This document shows positions 23,761 to 37,300 of a stretch of 64,000 nucleotides of DNA, piece by piece. Location of the stretch: assembly GCA_021464245.1 (NCBI GenBank), contig JADCRB010000068.1, positions 7,736,134 through 7,800,133 of the forward strand. Direction: 5' to 3'. Both the position numbers and the translations under genes were made by a program. The notes under the pieces were generated by a model that was not told the DNA's origin, searched no databases, and was given only the letters and a program-made list of their open reading frames with translations. This stretch comes from Carallia brachiata (Eukaryota > Streptophyta > Magnoliopsida > Malpighiales > Rhizophoraceae). Each line of letters opens with the position of its first letter. Positions within the stretch are counted from its first letter, which is position 1.

Positions 23761-25200
23761 AAAAGCCCCATAAATAGGATTTAGGGGTCGGTTGGCGGGG
23801 GGGGGAAAGAAGGGAAGAAGGAGAGGAGGGTGGAAAGAGATTGAGAGGAGGGGGAGGAGAAGAAGGGAAAAAGAGGATCCTTTTGGGGGGGGGGGGGAGG
23901 CACTGCCGCCTTCATCGGCCAATAAGGTAGAGAAAGCTTTTCGGAAGGAAAACGTGTCAGAGAGAATTTAGTGAGAGATTGGTTTTAGAGAGAGAAAATT
24001 TATCTATAATTTAGTTCAGGCACACTGGATTTGGGTCTAACACTTTTCTCTATTGAATTTCGTTACCGAAATACAAAAGAGATATGACTTTGATTCACTC
24101 TATTTAATTGTAACTATCGAGTATTATATATAAAAATACGTCAAAATTATAATTAACAGTTGTAATTATATATTTATGGGAACCAAATCCTGAGTGGTGT
24201 ATTTCTTTTCGGGTTTGCTTACACATCTCGCATTTTGCCCTAGGTATAGCCTAAGTTTTCGTCTCATAATACTCAAACTGAATAGAACCGTATAATATAT
24301 ATAAAACTGGGTATTTATTATGAAAGAGATGCATGCCTTATCTTTTTCGCTCATTAACGCAGAAATAAAGGATCAGCGTTGGGCCATAAATGAAGAATTT
24401 GGAGTTGGGAGTTGATGAATTTGATAAGCCGGGAAGTAGCGAAAGAGTCTAAATTGGCTGATGTGAAACCCCTCTATTATTGCTTATAGTTTATCATTTT
24501 AATATTCCACGCGTTAGCTTGGGGCAAGTTGCGAAAATGGCGTTGCCCCAACCCTCTCTGATATTATTACTCACTATTTTGGAATTGCCCTAACCCTCTA
24601 TCATATTATTATTCACTATTTTTGCATATAGTTCCTGATTCTTCCCTTTTTTTTTTTTTTTTTTTTCCAAAAACTAAACATTAAATGTAATTAGTTTTGT
24701 GCTAGATTTAATTTGAAACAGAGCCTATAAATATTATCAAAAGTTTGACCATGGGAATACATTTAGGTGGGCATGTGGGAAGCATGTAGTATTTTTAATA
24801 ATATCTAATAATTTTTTTATTTATATTTTTAAATTTAATATATATTTTACAATTAAATAATTTATATCACTACGTATTTATTGTATATCTCAATATGTTT
24901 ACATAAAACTTTTTGTGTATTTCAAACTCTTTTACTTAGTTTACCGGAAGCTAAAATGTTTTTTTTTTTCGCATATATATATATATATATATATATGTTA
25001 ATGAATGAAGAGAACTGATGGTGGGGATCATGAGGCGGTGTAAATGAGATGGTGTAACTGATGGTTATATATATATATAAAATAATGAGCACTACTATCG
25101 ACACTAAGTGTCTCTACTTGCGCCTGGGATAATATTTTATCATTTTTTACTTTTTAATTAAAACTAAAACTTTAATGGATGTTACTCAGACACTTTAAAG
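23761..25200. other. Intergenic region upstream of the cyclase gene
   Basis: G-rich tracts at 23798-23807 and 23886-23898, poly-T at about 24645-24666, and (TA)n at about 24974-24995. A 38-base imperfect tandem duplication lies at 24543-24580 and 24585-24622. No gene is supported. Confidence 0.5.
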
Positions 25201-25204
25201 GATA

Positions 25205-25365
25205 GTCATCGAATTCTATATATATATATAATATGTATTCCACCCCAAACTTTTTCCTATAATAAATAAGGTCTCTTCTTCAACACAAAGCAGAGCTGAC
25301 AGACTAACACAGAACGAGAAGGTCAGTTATTGCCATCTCGAGGGCACATATAAACAGAATTAGGA
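25205..25365 (+). promoter_or_regulatory. Probable core promoter and 5' leader of the cyclase
   Basis: A (TA)-rich stretch at 25217-25233 and ATAATAAATAAGG at about 25258-25270 are TATA-like. The latter is about 100 bases upstream of the start codon. It is followed by a CA/CT-rich segment (CTCTTCTTCAACACAAAG) typical of a plant transcription start and 5' leader. Inference from position and composition only. Confidence 0.4.
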
Positions 25366-28300
25366 ATGTGGAGGCTTAAGGTTGGAGTGGGCGCAAATGA
25401 CCCATATTTAACTAGCACAAACAACTTCGTTGGGAGGCAAACGTGGGTGTTTGAGCCTGATGGAGGCACCCCAGAAGAGCGAAGCCAAGTGGAAGAAGCA
25501 CGTCAGAATTACCACAAAAATCGCTTCCGAGTTAGACCTTCTAGCGATCTCCTTTGGCGGATGCAGGTAAAAAATGATGACACAATTCTACGTATTTACT
25601 TTCCTTTGGACTTTGTTGGGAGATTAATTTTTGGGCTTGAGCTACACATATGCATAACTCAAACATCTTACTTGGATCTCATTTTGTCACTAAAAACTCT
25701 TACTTGGCAACCCACCAAAAAGATTCTTGGGGATGAACTTAAAAAGAACATTTTTTTTTCCATTTTAGGTGCAACATAGTTTTTTTTTTTTTTCCCATTT
25801 CAGAGGCAAGTTCTAGGTTTCAGAAATGTTACTGCTTAAATAACGTTGCGTACAACGGATCCACAAATACAATTTAATATCTTTTCGTATTATATAACAT
25901 AATTGAATAAAATGGATCTGTTTTCAAGTCGTGTTCATTTTTTAATTTCCTCTACATCATCCGATCAAATAACCTGCCTTCAAGGCTTTGGCTTGGGGGT
26001 GGTAGGGGTTCAAGGCTTCTGACCACACACACGGCCCTGATGAGTAAAAATGAAAAGAATATGAATATATATATATGTGCGGTGGGCGTGAGGAGAAAAT
26101 TTCTCATCCCAAGTTTTAATGAAAAAATAATATTATGGTTGGAGAATTTATAGAAAATTACTTATGTGTGTAATCGTTTTTCATGTTGAAAATTTGATTT
26201 GAGATTTGAAACTTTGGCTGGGCAATTTAAGGGACCTGACTTTGACAAAACCTTGCATGTGTGCTTTCACTCTCTGTGAGTGAAATATTTACACATTTTT
26301 TACCACAAAAAATAAAGGCAGCAAGAAAATATATATGTAATACACTGGATAGTGTTGCAACATGCCCGTGCTATTAAATGCTCCCCTTGTCAGTTTATGG
26401 GGTTGGCGTGCACTAAATTGATCACCTTATCTCTATTTTAATGCAAAAAACTAGATAGTAACGGAAAGGGCGATATGCTAGCAACAAAAACAATGTAGAC
26501 TAATCAAATTTTATTTAATTTCATAAATAAATAAAATTAAATTTATTTTGCTGTTCTATTATTGCTGCTTATGTGTTGTATATAGTGGTGCTTTTTAATG
26601 TATCGTCTGCCATTAAATCGGCCAAAAAAATTATCAAAGTGAAAAAACATATCCTTCTCTTCCATTGTTTTGTTGTTGCTAGATAGATAATAAGATCGGG
26701 AAAGGAAAGGGAGACGTGTGCAATCATCTCCATCAAATTAATATGTATCATTTATGCAACGAGCCCATTACAGTTCTAAAATTTTTTTTGCTCGAAATTT
26801 TGTTTAACTGCAACTGATGTTTTAATTTTTTATAATTATCGTAATACTTTTTACAATAAAAATTAATAAAATATACTTTTTTTATTATAAAAAGTGTTAT
26901 GGTGGTTATAAAAATACAAAGTATCATTAAAATCGAACAAAATCTTAGACAAAAAATTTATGGTTATTTACTTTTTTCCTTATGCAAGAAAACACGTATT
27001 ATTTAGAGTCCAGTTTTCATTTCAAGAATTAATGAATTTACATTGATTTTTACACCGCCATTTCTCCGCTGATACGATAAAGCAAAAAGGTTAGTTGCGA
27101 GCTTTCCTGCGTTAATGGCGAAAAACAAAAAAAGAAAAATATTTTTGAAAAGTATTTTGTTTTGAAAAAAAAATTTAAGGTATAAATAAACATATTTAAA
27201 GTAACAATACATGTAATGGGTAAATTTCGAACCTGAAACAGTAGGCTCGAAAATACAAAAAATAAATTACAAATAAAAATTTAAAAATAAAAGAAAATTT
27301 ACGTGGGGTCGATCTCCGTAGTCCTCCGATTATTGTTTCTTTGTGACATTATCAAGGGCTACACGAGCTTGATCTTGACAGCAGTAAATTCCACAGCTTT
27401 TTCTTGAACTGAGTAGACTGAAATTAGATCTGATTTGGACGTTTAGACTACGGTTAATAACCGCAGAGATCTGACTTGAACCGATCTGACTTAATTTCAC
27501 CGAGGGTCAAAGGGACTTATTCTCGGATGAACTGCCTGAATTTTGCTAAGGGCCGTATGAGACTTGATCCCAGCCGGATTTGTAGTAATTTGATATTTTT
27601 ATATCTATATTCTCATAAATTCAGATATAGATCGATTCGAGAATATAAACTTAAAAATAACTTTAGAAATGGAAACAGCAAATTTTTTGGGGATTACCCC
27701 TAAAATATCTCTAAAAAAGGAGTTAAGAGAGTACACTGCAGAGTAAAAACACGTAAGAAATGAGAAATTTTCTTAAGAGATTTTCAAAATTTTCTTTTCC
27801 TCTCAAATTCTCTAAATTTTTCTATTTACAGATTTACTAATATGTTTTGAACTGAGGGGTTGGGTCCTATTTATAGGGTTCCTTTCCATGTGAACATCAC
27901 ATGGGAAATGAATCTTTTTTTTATTTTTTTTCTTTGGTCGGCGTTGCCGACTTTGACTTTTTTTTTTTTTTTCCGTTTACAAATACCTACACTTCAAGGG
28001 TCGGTAAGGAAAACTTTACAGATATGATCTGCACCGAGTCTTGAAGTCCAGTTTGAAACTTGAGATGTTCTGATAAACATTGAATGTTGAAGTCTTCAAA
28101 CTCTGACTATGCCTGCTGTTGTTGGATCGCAATAGGAATCTGATGATCTTGAGAAAGTTAGCACCCCAACCAATATAAAAATTGAAATTCTGACTCTAGG
28201 TGCAATCGAACTTCCATAGCTCGCAAAGGATTTTTTATATGTCTTAAAGTTCCAGAGCTCTGGTGATGATGATTTCGATAGGTAAAGAACTTGAACCTTC

Positions 28301-31300
28301 CCATGAGTAAGGCCCAGCACTACGGAACTTTAAGACTGACACACAGAGAGACTAACTGTATTGATAATTCTCAAGTCTGTTCCGATGTAAGGAGAGTAGT
28401 TGGAACTTCCATGTACGTCTCCGCATCCAAAGGAAGATTAGGATGATTGCAACTTCTCATCCCTCTGTGGTAGATCTGAATTAAGGAGTAGTTGGAACTC
28501 CATGACACCGATGACGTTAGAGACTGAGTTTCGAGGGCTTTTAGGGATCCATCGAGAAAGACTACTCCTTCTTTTCTTAGCTCGTGCGCCTCTAACTTCT
28601 TGATCAAAGAACTTCTTGGGACAAGTGCAGAGACAAGCCATTTTCTTTTGAGAAAAAGAAGAACTGAGGGGTGAGTATTATAATTCGGACATGCAATATA
28701 TATACATAACATAAAGAGGTTTTTTTTTTTTTTTGAAAAGTCAAAAAGGAGGTACGCAAAATCGAATTGGGTCCTCTATGTCCTTTTCTCCTATAAGAGA
28801 CAAAAGAGGTAGCGGCTGATGCGGGTTACGAAAGTCGTTACCGTGTGTTGCAGAAGTCGTTGCCGTGTGCTGCAGAAATCGTTGCACCTTATCTTGTCAG
28901 CCGTCCTGGCGGGGCCCAAGGCGCAACTCCAAGTCAAGCTCAGCCTCGTCTGGTGGGCCGATGATGTTGACGTTGCTAGAGCGTCCCGGCTGGTTGATTG
29001 CTGGAATATTCTAGGAAGAGAGGCAAAGTTTTGCCGGAATGACTTCCTTCTACTAGAAAAGTCCCTTGTACTTAAGTGCTTAGGAGGAATGAAACCTTGA
29101 TTGACTCCATAAGACCACCAGGACCAGTACGCATGCTCCCACAGGTTACGGCTTTGATCGTTATAACCTGAAAAGACCATTGCCGTTGTAGAACTCCGAC
29201 CTACTTCATTTGTGGGCGAAGTTGTACCGGTGGGATCTACTATCGGAACGGCAGACTGTTTTTTGGAAAAAGCAGCTCTCATGCTGGTTTCTTCCTACTT
29301 CTCTGATTCTAGAACCAATAAAACACATTTTTTTCCTTCGATTGCCCTGAGCGGGCGCAATCGTGAGATAAGTTAGTAAATCTGTGATGCATTAAGCATA
29401 ATACCTCCATTGTTGTGGAAGACTTCCTCCAAAATTTGCAGTTGTGCCATGGTTGGTTGCCATTTTGTGCGGGGTGACCTTTCTTCTCCCTTATCTTGAG
29501 GTTCTGCAACTGGTTCCATCTTTCCTATGACAGAGGAGCAAAGGTCTGGTTTGTGGTAATGATCGGTTGAGACTGATGCTAGGTTTCAGACTCAAACCCT
29601 CTGTCGCTTTTATATTTTTTGACCATTCACAGTTTATACTCATGCAGGCCAAAAGTTGGATTGGATTTTGAACTTGGGTTCTGGACTGTGTCTAGAACTT
29701 GAATTTTTTTGGGTTTTTGGGCTTTGGATTGGATTTGGGTCGAGTGTTTGGCTTCTAGACTTGGATTTTTTTTTTATTTAGGTCGAGTGTTTGGGTTTTG
29801 AATTTGGACTTTTGGATTTGGGTCGAGTTTGGCTTTGAGTTTTCTGAAGTGGGTTTAAGTGTTTGGGTTTATTTTCAGATTTAGATTTTCACTTGAACTT
29901 TCAGATCGGGACTTCCCAACTTTTTTTTTTCTTCATTTTTTTTCTTTTTTTTTCTTTTTTTTTGATTTTTTTTTCTTTTTAAACATATTTACACATAATA
30001 CTGTTTTAAAAATTTACCATTGATCGGGCCAATTTGGACGCCTTCTTGGTCTGACAGCATATAAGGTTGTGAGTATAGGCCTCCTACACTAAGTATGGCC
30101 TGTCCAATTTGGAAGTAAACTTGTCACCAAACCGATGCTTCATGTTAATGGGCCGTCATACTGCAAGAACAAGGTCTCCAACTTAAAAAAATCGAGGGCG
30201 GACCCTACAGTTGAATGTGTTGGTGAGCTGGGTTTGGTAGCACTCAAGTTACTATTGTGCTTCGAGCCTCCTTTCATCGAGGGCTTCTAACTCATCCAGA
30301 CGTAGCGAGCATTCTCCTCCTGTGTGAGTCCTTCCAGAACAGTCATACACAGAGATGGAATCTGTGTTTCCAACGGCAGTATTGCTTCGACACCGTAGAC
30401 AAGTGAGTATGGCGTCGCCTGTATTGGAGTCCGGTAAGTTGTACGATACGCCCATAATACTTCCGGAATTCTGTCATGCCAATCTTTTTTGGATTTAGAG
30501 ACTACCTTCCGCAATAAGTTGCATAAGGTCTTGTTGAATACTTTAGTCAATCCATTTGCTGGGACATTGTACATGGATGACTTTTACTACTTGAAATCGG
30601 CAACGTCGACTTTGACTTTTTTTTTTTTTTTATCTTTTCGTTTACACTACACATTATTTAAAGTTTAATCTTTAAAAAACATAAAAAATTATGTCTTGCT
30701 GACATGCCAGATGATGGTTGGGACTGGTAATACTGCTACGAATAAAATTAGGAAGAGAGAAGCACCTCAACTTTAAAAGAAAACACAATGTTTATAACCA
30801 AACAAAAATTATTTAGATAGTATTTATATTGTAATAATAAATATATTTTGTGTAATTGAAATAATAAAAAATTAAATAAAATAATAATATTATTATTATT
30901 AATTTATATTTTTTATCATGATAATAAAAAATACACTTATTATCAGTTTATATGCTATTTACGTAACCATTTCTTTTAGTTATGCAACGAAATTACCATT
31001 ATTAACGGAGCTGGCTACGAGTAGCCCCGTACACATCTCATTACAATGGCCCTCGTCCACGCAAGCTTTCGGGAACTTTTTTCATTTCTTTTGTTTTGCA
31101 CACTGTTTAACAGGTCTCGAGTAAAACAACGTGTTGATCTCTTTTCTTTTCTTTTTTTGTAAGATGAAAATGTTCTTTATGAATCAAGGTAAATTAAGTG
31201 CATTATCATCAATAAGAGAGAACTTCAACTAGGGCTTTCCTATACCAAGTAACCTTTTCTATGCGCAACAAAACTGATTATCAACCACCCCATTGGAGTG

Positions 31301-34300
31301 CCTGCTGGTAACATGATGAATGGAAAATTGGACAAAACTATCAGAAAGAAGCTTAACTAACTCTGTCGAGCTCATTCTTTTAAGTAGTAGTGAATTTTTA
31401 TAAGCAAAGTAAGTTTATATTTTGAACACGCTTTTATCCTAATAAACTTTCATGAGAGTAAATATGTTAGAGTTTGTAATGTGAATTATATCTTAGTCTT
31501 ACTCAACAATTAAAGTTTTTGTGTTGGATGATTAAGTAATATTTATGGCATAAGATTCAGTGATAGAGTTACAGAACACTTAATTCGAGTCTAATGTTTA
31601 AATCTTATTCTGCAAAACCTTAAGAAAAATAATTTCTTCACATTTATAAAATATTAGAGATAATTACAATACATATCAAATAGCCTGTGCACTTTTTTTT
31701 TTTGTTGTGTATCAGAGTGTTTGTTAGACAATAAGTTACATGATATAATTATTCTAACTCTAAAATATAATTTAATGGTCATGTACACTTTTAAAGTCCA
31801 GATTTCACTCTAATTTCGCCCTTCAATTCAAATGGGCAATAAAAGAAAATCAATATGATTATTTCTTCTATTTCCTCAAAATATCTCCTCTTTTCAAATC
31901 GAGACGAACCAATATACATGAATGGAATATTAAACGTACGCAAATGTATTCCATACAAAATATCATTGTTTAAATAAATTCTTTTTCTTGATAAATAGAG
32001 TCAAGTTTTAATTGTTTACATAAAATTATAAACGGTTGTTGTTATTGTTTATTCTGAATTTATTGGCACTGAATGCAGTTCCTAAGGGAGAAACATTTCA
32101 GACAAAATATTCCGCAAGTAAAGGTGGAGGATGCAGAGGAAATAAACTATGAAACCGTGACCAGTGCACTTAGGAGATCTGTCCATTACTATTCAGCCAC
32201 ACAGACAAGTCAGGGATTTTGGCCCGCCGATGCGTCGTCCCCAGTTTTTTACTTTGCTCCTTGGGTGATTTTATTACTTTCCTCTGTTTTTTTTTTTTTT
32301 TGACCCTTTTTAATACTACCGTATCTTATTCTCTGGTTACTTAAAAAATGAAATTCCTCTGTGATCATCAATTCAATTAATTTTTGAACTTAGTAAACCG
32401 CTGATAAATAATAACAATTCGGGTTATATATTTAATTAACACAAAAAAATGCACACTTTGTGAATTTACTAAACTAAATAAACTAGTGCCGAATTCCTCA
32501 GATCATTTGCTTGTACGTCATTGGGCATCTCAATGTTGTATTCCCCTCAGAGTATCGCAAAGAACTCCTTCGTCATTTATATTGTCATCAGGTAATTACA
32601 AAATATATATACACATATGCGTATATGCATATATGTAACAATCATGTTTTTAGACCCACTCCCCATTAATTATATGTTGCAGAACGAAGATGGAGGGTGG
32701 GGATTACATTATGATGGCGAAAGCACAATGTTTGGCACAGCTTTAACTATATTTCTATGCGTATACTGGGAGAGGGGCCCGATGGTGGTCAAGAAATGCT
32801 TGCGCAAGGGCCAGGAAGTGGATTCTTGACCATGGCGGTGTCACGTACATACCTTCGTGGGGTAAAACATGGCTCTCGGTAGGCACACCTTTTTTTTTTT
32901 TTTTTTGGCAATTAATCATGTAATTATGGACACAAACATATATACACACTCACTATTTTTTGATTTTATTGTGTAGATTCTAGGGGTTTTCGACTGGTCT
33001 GGATGTAATCCAATGCCCCCAGAATTCTGGATGTTGCCTTCCTTCGTTCCGATGCATCCAGGTTTGCCCATTGCTAATTATATGTATGCCCTATGTACCA
33101 TGTAAAGTTGGAGAGATTAACAAACAATCCCTAGTTTCCTTTATTTTTATTTTTATTTTTATAACTCTCTGGGAGCCCATGGTGACTCCAATTTATTAAC
33201 GAATACATTTATGGCGTTCTTGATCGGATTTTACTAATAATAATATTATTATTATTATTTTTGTTGACACATAGCAAAAATGTGGTGCTATTGTCGGATG
33301 GTTTACGTGCCAATGAGTTATTTGTACGGAAAAAGGTTTGTGGGCCCAATAACTCCTCTGGTTCAACAGTTGAGAGAAGAACTTCACACTCAGCCTTTTC
33401 ATGAGATTGAATGGAGCCAAGCCCGCCACCTATGTGCAAAGGCGAGTTCATCTTTTGCTCTTCCTAATGGTTTGCATAGCATAATTTAAGCATAAGATCA
33501 TTAGAGGTTGTGACCTGGACCCAAATCCTAAAAAAAATTTAAAAAAAAAAAAAAAAGAGGATTATTAACACCGGATTATGAGGAAGAGAACTTTGTTTGA
33601 TTGATAATTCATATATTATGTATTGCCTATACTGATATTTTTTGAGTCCTAATTTGTACTAGTTTGTAACCCCTAGGAAACATTAACTAATCAAAAACAA
33701 ATAAACTAAACATTTAAACCCCTGAACTTAGGACTAAATTCACTCCTCCTTGCAGTATAATTTAAGAACAATAAAAATTGAGATGAAAATAAACAAATAA
33801 TAAAAATTAGCTTAGCCATTTTGATTCAACATAGACATATGCAATTTTGACATTGCAGGAGGACCTTTTCCATCGCCGTCCCTTGTTACAAAATTTGCTA
33901 TGGGATTATCTTTACACGTTTGCTGAGCCACTTCTCACCAGATGGCCGCTTAACAAGTTGATAAGAGATAAGGCGCTTGAAACAGCTATGAAGCATATTC
34001 ATTATGAAGACGAGACCAGCCATTACATTAACCTTGGGAGTGTAGAGAAGGTAATGCATGCCATTTTGGTGCGTGTATATGTGTCTGCTATTAGGAATCG
34101 TAGAGATATCACTAACTACTAGGGCACATACTAACATGTGTATACGTGCTTGAGAAAGCCACTCATGACATTGGTTTTTGGACATGTCATTGATTTTGAC
34201 TATTAGGTGATATGCATGCTTGCTTGCTGGGTGGAAAACCCAAGTGGGGAACCATTTAAGAGGCATCTTGCAAGAATCCCTGATTACATATGGATTGCAG

Positions 34301-37300
34301 AAGATGGAATGAGAATATTAGTATGTACATTTCATACGCAATTTTTTTTGGGAAAGGAAAAAAAAAAAAAAACTCTACTCTTCAAATTTCGTTATGCTTC
34401 TACACAAGGAATTTGAACTGAAATATTTCACTTGTAATTATATGCAGGGTATTGGTAGTCAGATATGGGATGCAGCTCTTTCCATTCAGGCTCTGATTGC
34501 TTGCGATCTCATAGAAGAAACTGGACCGACGTTAAAGAAAGGATATGAATTTCTAAAAAAATCCCAGGTGATATATATATATATATATTATTAAGTTTTT
34601 TTAAAAAAAAGGTATATATAAGAATTAATACTCTCTCAATTCATCTCCAAGTTGGTGGCAAAGTAGTGCATTTTGTTCTTTAATTTTATTGCGTTTATTT
34701 AGTGTATAATTGCCAAGCATTGCTCCTCATGAGGTTAAACAATTTGAAATAAAATGAAGGCCAAGGATAATCCTCTGGGTGACTTTGAGAGAATGTATCG
34801 CCACTTTGCCAAAGGTGGATGGTCTTTCTCCGATCAAGATTACGGTTGGATAGCATTGGACGTTACTGCAGAAAGCTTGACGGTAATAGTTTGTTGGGTC
34901 ATTTGTTCACTTCAAGAGAGAAAAAGAAAAGAGAAGAACAAATTAGTTTTGCGCAAATACCTCAATTAGGAGGCAATTAGCATAGGGATTTTTTTTTTTT
35001 TTTTGGTTGACTGGACTCAAACTCGAGATCTTAAGCCAATAATTATCTATATATACAGCTCATTAGTTCCATATGGATTTTGTTAACGCCTAGCTAACAC
35101 TGTTGGTTCCATTGCGTAGTGCTGCCTCCATTTCTCAACCATGCCACCTGAAATCGTCGGAGAGAAATTGGAACCTGAGAAGTTATATGAAGCTGTAAAT
35201 TTCATTCTCTCTCTACAGGTAAAGCTTGGCCTTATGGTGCACATCGACAAAAATTTCAATATTGTTCAAGCTTCAGTATCAATTGACCAAAAAAAAACAA
35301 AAGAAAATTTAACATTGTGTATTTCTTTTATCATTTCAATTATGCTCACATGTAGGGATAATAATACTAGAATTAATTGCTTCAGATTACATATGATTTC
35401 ATTATCATACAGATATCAACTACCAACAACGAAGGAATTAATTTCTAACTTTTGTAGTGATGTTTTATACATATATCTTCTCTTATATTTCGAATGCTAA
35501 TTCTGCTTGCTCTCCTGGCGGCTTATGCATCAAGTTAATTTTTTTGTTTCATCGCAGAGCAAAAACGGTGGTTTAACGGGTTGGGAGCCAGCTAGAGGTG
35601 GATCATGGCTAGAGGTACTGTACCACTAACAATGTTATTTAAAATTAAAAGCTCTGTTATATGCATACGAAAATTTTGACAGATACTTTCATATTTTACT
35701 AGGATGCATATTTTACGTGGATGTTATCATATTTTACAATGCTATTTTTATTTATAGGTACTTTCATTTAACCAATGGATGCATATTTTAGTGCAATGGC
35801 TTCACACTTTGCATTTTTCTTTTTAGTGGAATGGATGCGCACTTTACGTTAAGTAATTTAATATGTAATCTTTCAAATTTTAGGTCCTTAATCCAGTTGA
35901 ATTTTTAGAGAATATCGTCGTTGAGCACGAGTAAGTATCTTTTCTTTTTTTTTTCCTTCATTGGGTTCATTGTAACTAATTAAGGATTAAAATTTCTATT
36001 GATACCAATCCTTTATTGAGGAGACTGGAAAAAGGGAGGAAAGAATGAATTTAACTTGGATAAAAAACTAAAACTGATTGTGTTTAGAATGACGGATTTA
36101 GAGGGAAAAAGGCGTGGGTCTAGGGGCAATTTTTTCCCAGTCCCATCAAAACCCATTTCCCTCAAATTTGAGGGGACCGGCAGCTGGCTCCGCCCACCCC
36201 TGTTCTTTTTTTAAGTTAAAATTACAAATTTGTCTTTTTTTTATTTTTTTTATCTTTATTTTTTATAAGTAAAATGGGTATTATAACACTTATTTTTTTC
36301 TTTTACTTTTTACTCGTTTTTAAATAAAATATTTTTAATTTTGTTTACTCATATTTCATTCTCACAAGAAGAATAAAAAAACTTCCTCTCTCTAAACATT
36401 CATTCTCACATTCTCATTCCTCTCATTTTCCTCTTTCCTATGTTTTTTTTTTTTTTTTGAGAAAAAGTGTTAAAAGTCTTAACACGTTCTTTTTTTATTG
36501 ACTCTAAAACTGACCTCACATACCCTTAACTAATGATGAGATAAACAATTCATTAATTCTGAGGTATAGATATGTTGAGGTCACTGCATCGGCAATCGAA
36601 GCTTTAGTTATGTTCAAGAAGAGGCACCCTGGGCACAGAAGCACAGAGATCGAAAATTTCATCACAAGGGCTGTAGATTATATCATCCAGTCACAGCTGC
36701 CCAATGGCTCATGGTATATATATATATCCGAATAGATAAATATATGTTCAATTATCGTTATATTCCTTTCTAAAGGAGTAATAAATAATGAATATATAAA
36801 TCTGGATAATATATATAAATTTTGCAGGTACGGAAATTGGGGAATTTGTTTCGTGTATGGTACATATTTTGCTCTCAAGGGACTGACCGGTGCTGGTTAT
36901 ACTTATACCAATTGTCCTGCCATTTCCAAAGCTGTTGAATTTTTACTAAAAACACAAGGTCAAGACGGTGGATGGGGAGAGAGCTACCTTTCTTGCCCAA
37001 CCAAAGTAATTAAAAACAAATTAGGCCTCTCTCGTGAAAATCATCTCAAAGAAAGCAAACGTTCGGCACGTCATTAGTTTCATGATTTGAAGTAAACTAT
37101 ATGGTCCATAAATTAATCAATTTTCATTTTTATTATGGTTGGCAATGCAATGTAGGTGTATACACCGCTTGAAGGAAACAGATCAAATTTGGTGCAAACT
37201 GCTTGGGCACTTATGGGTTTGATCTACTCGGGGCAGGTTAGTTCAAATATTGCTTGCTACCATATACATTATGGTAAAATCTCATTTTAGTTCTTGTTTT

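Noticed and set aside
32617..32829. Short open frame covering cyclase exon 4 as an independent gene with its own start
   Set aside because: The ATG lies in intron 3, and the stop is caused by the exon 4 frameshift.
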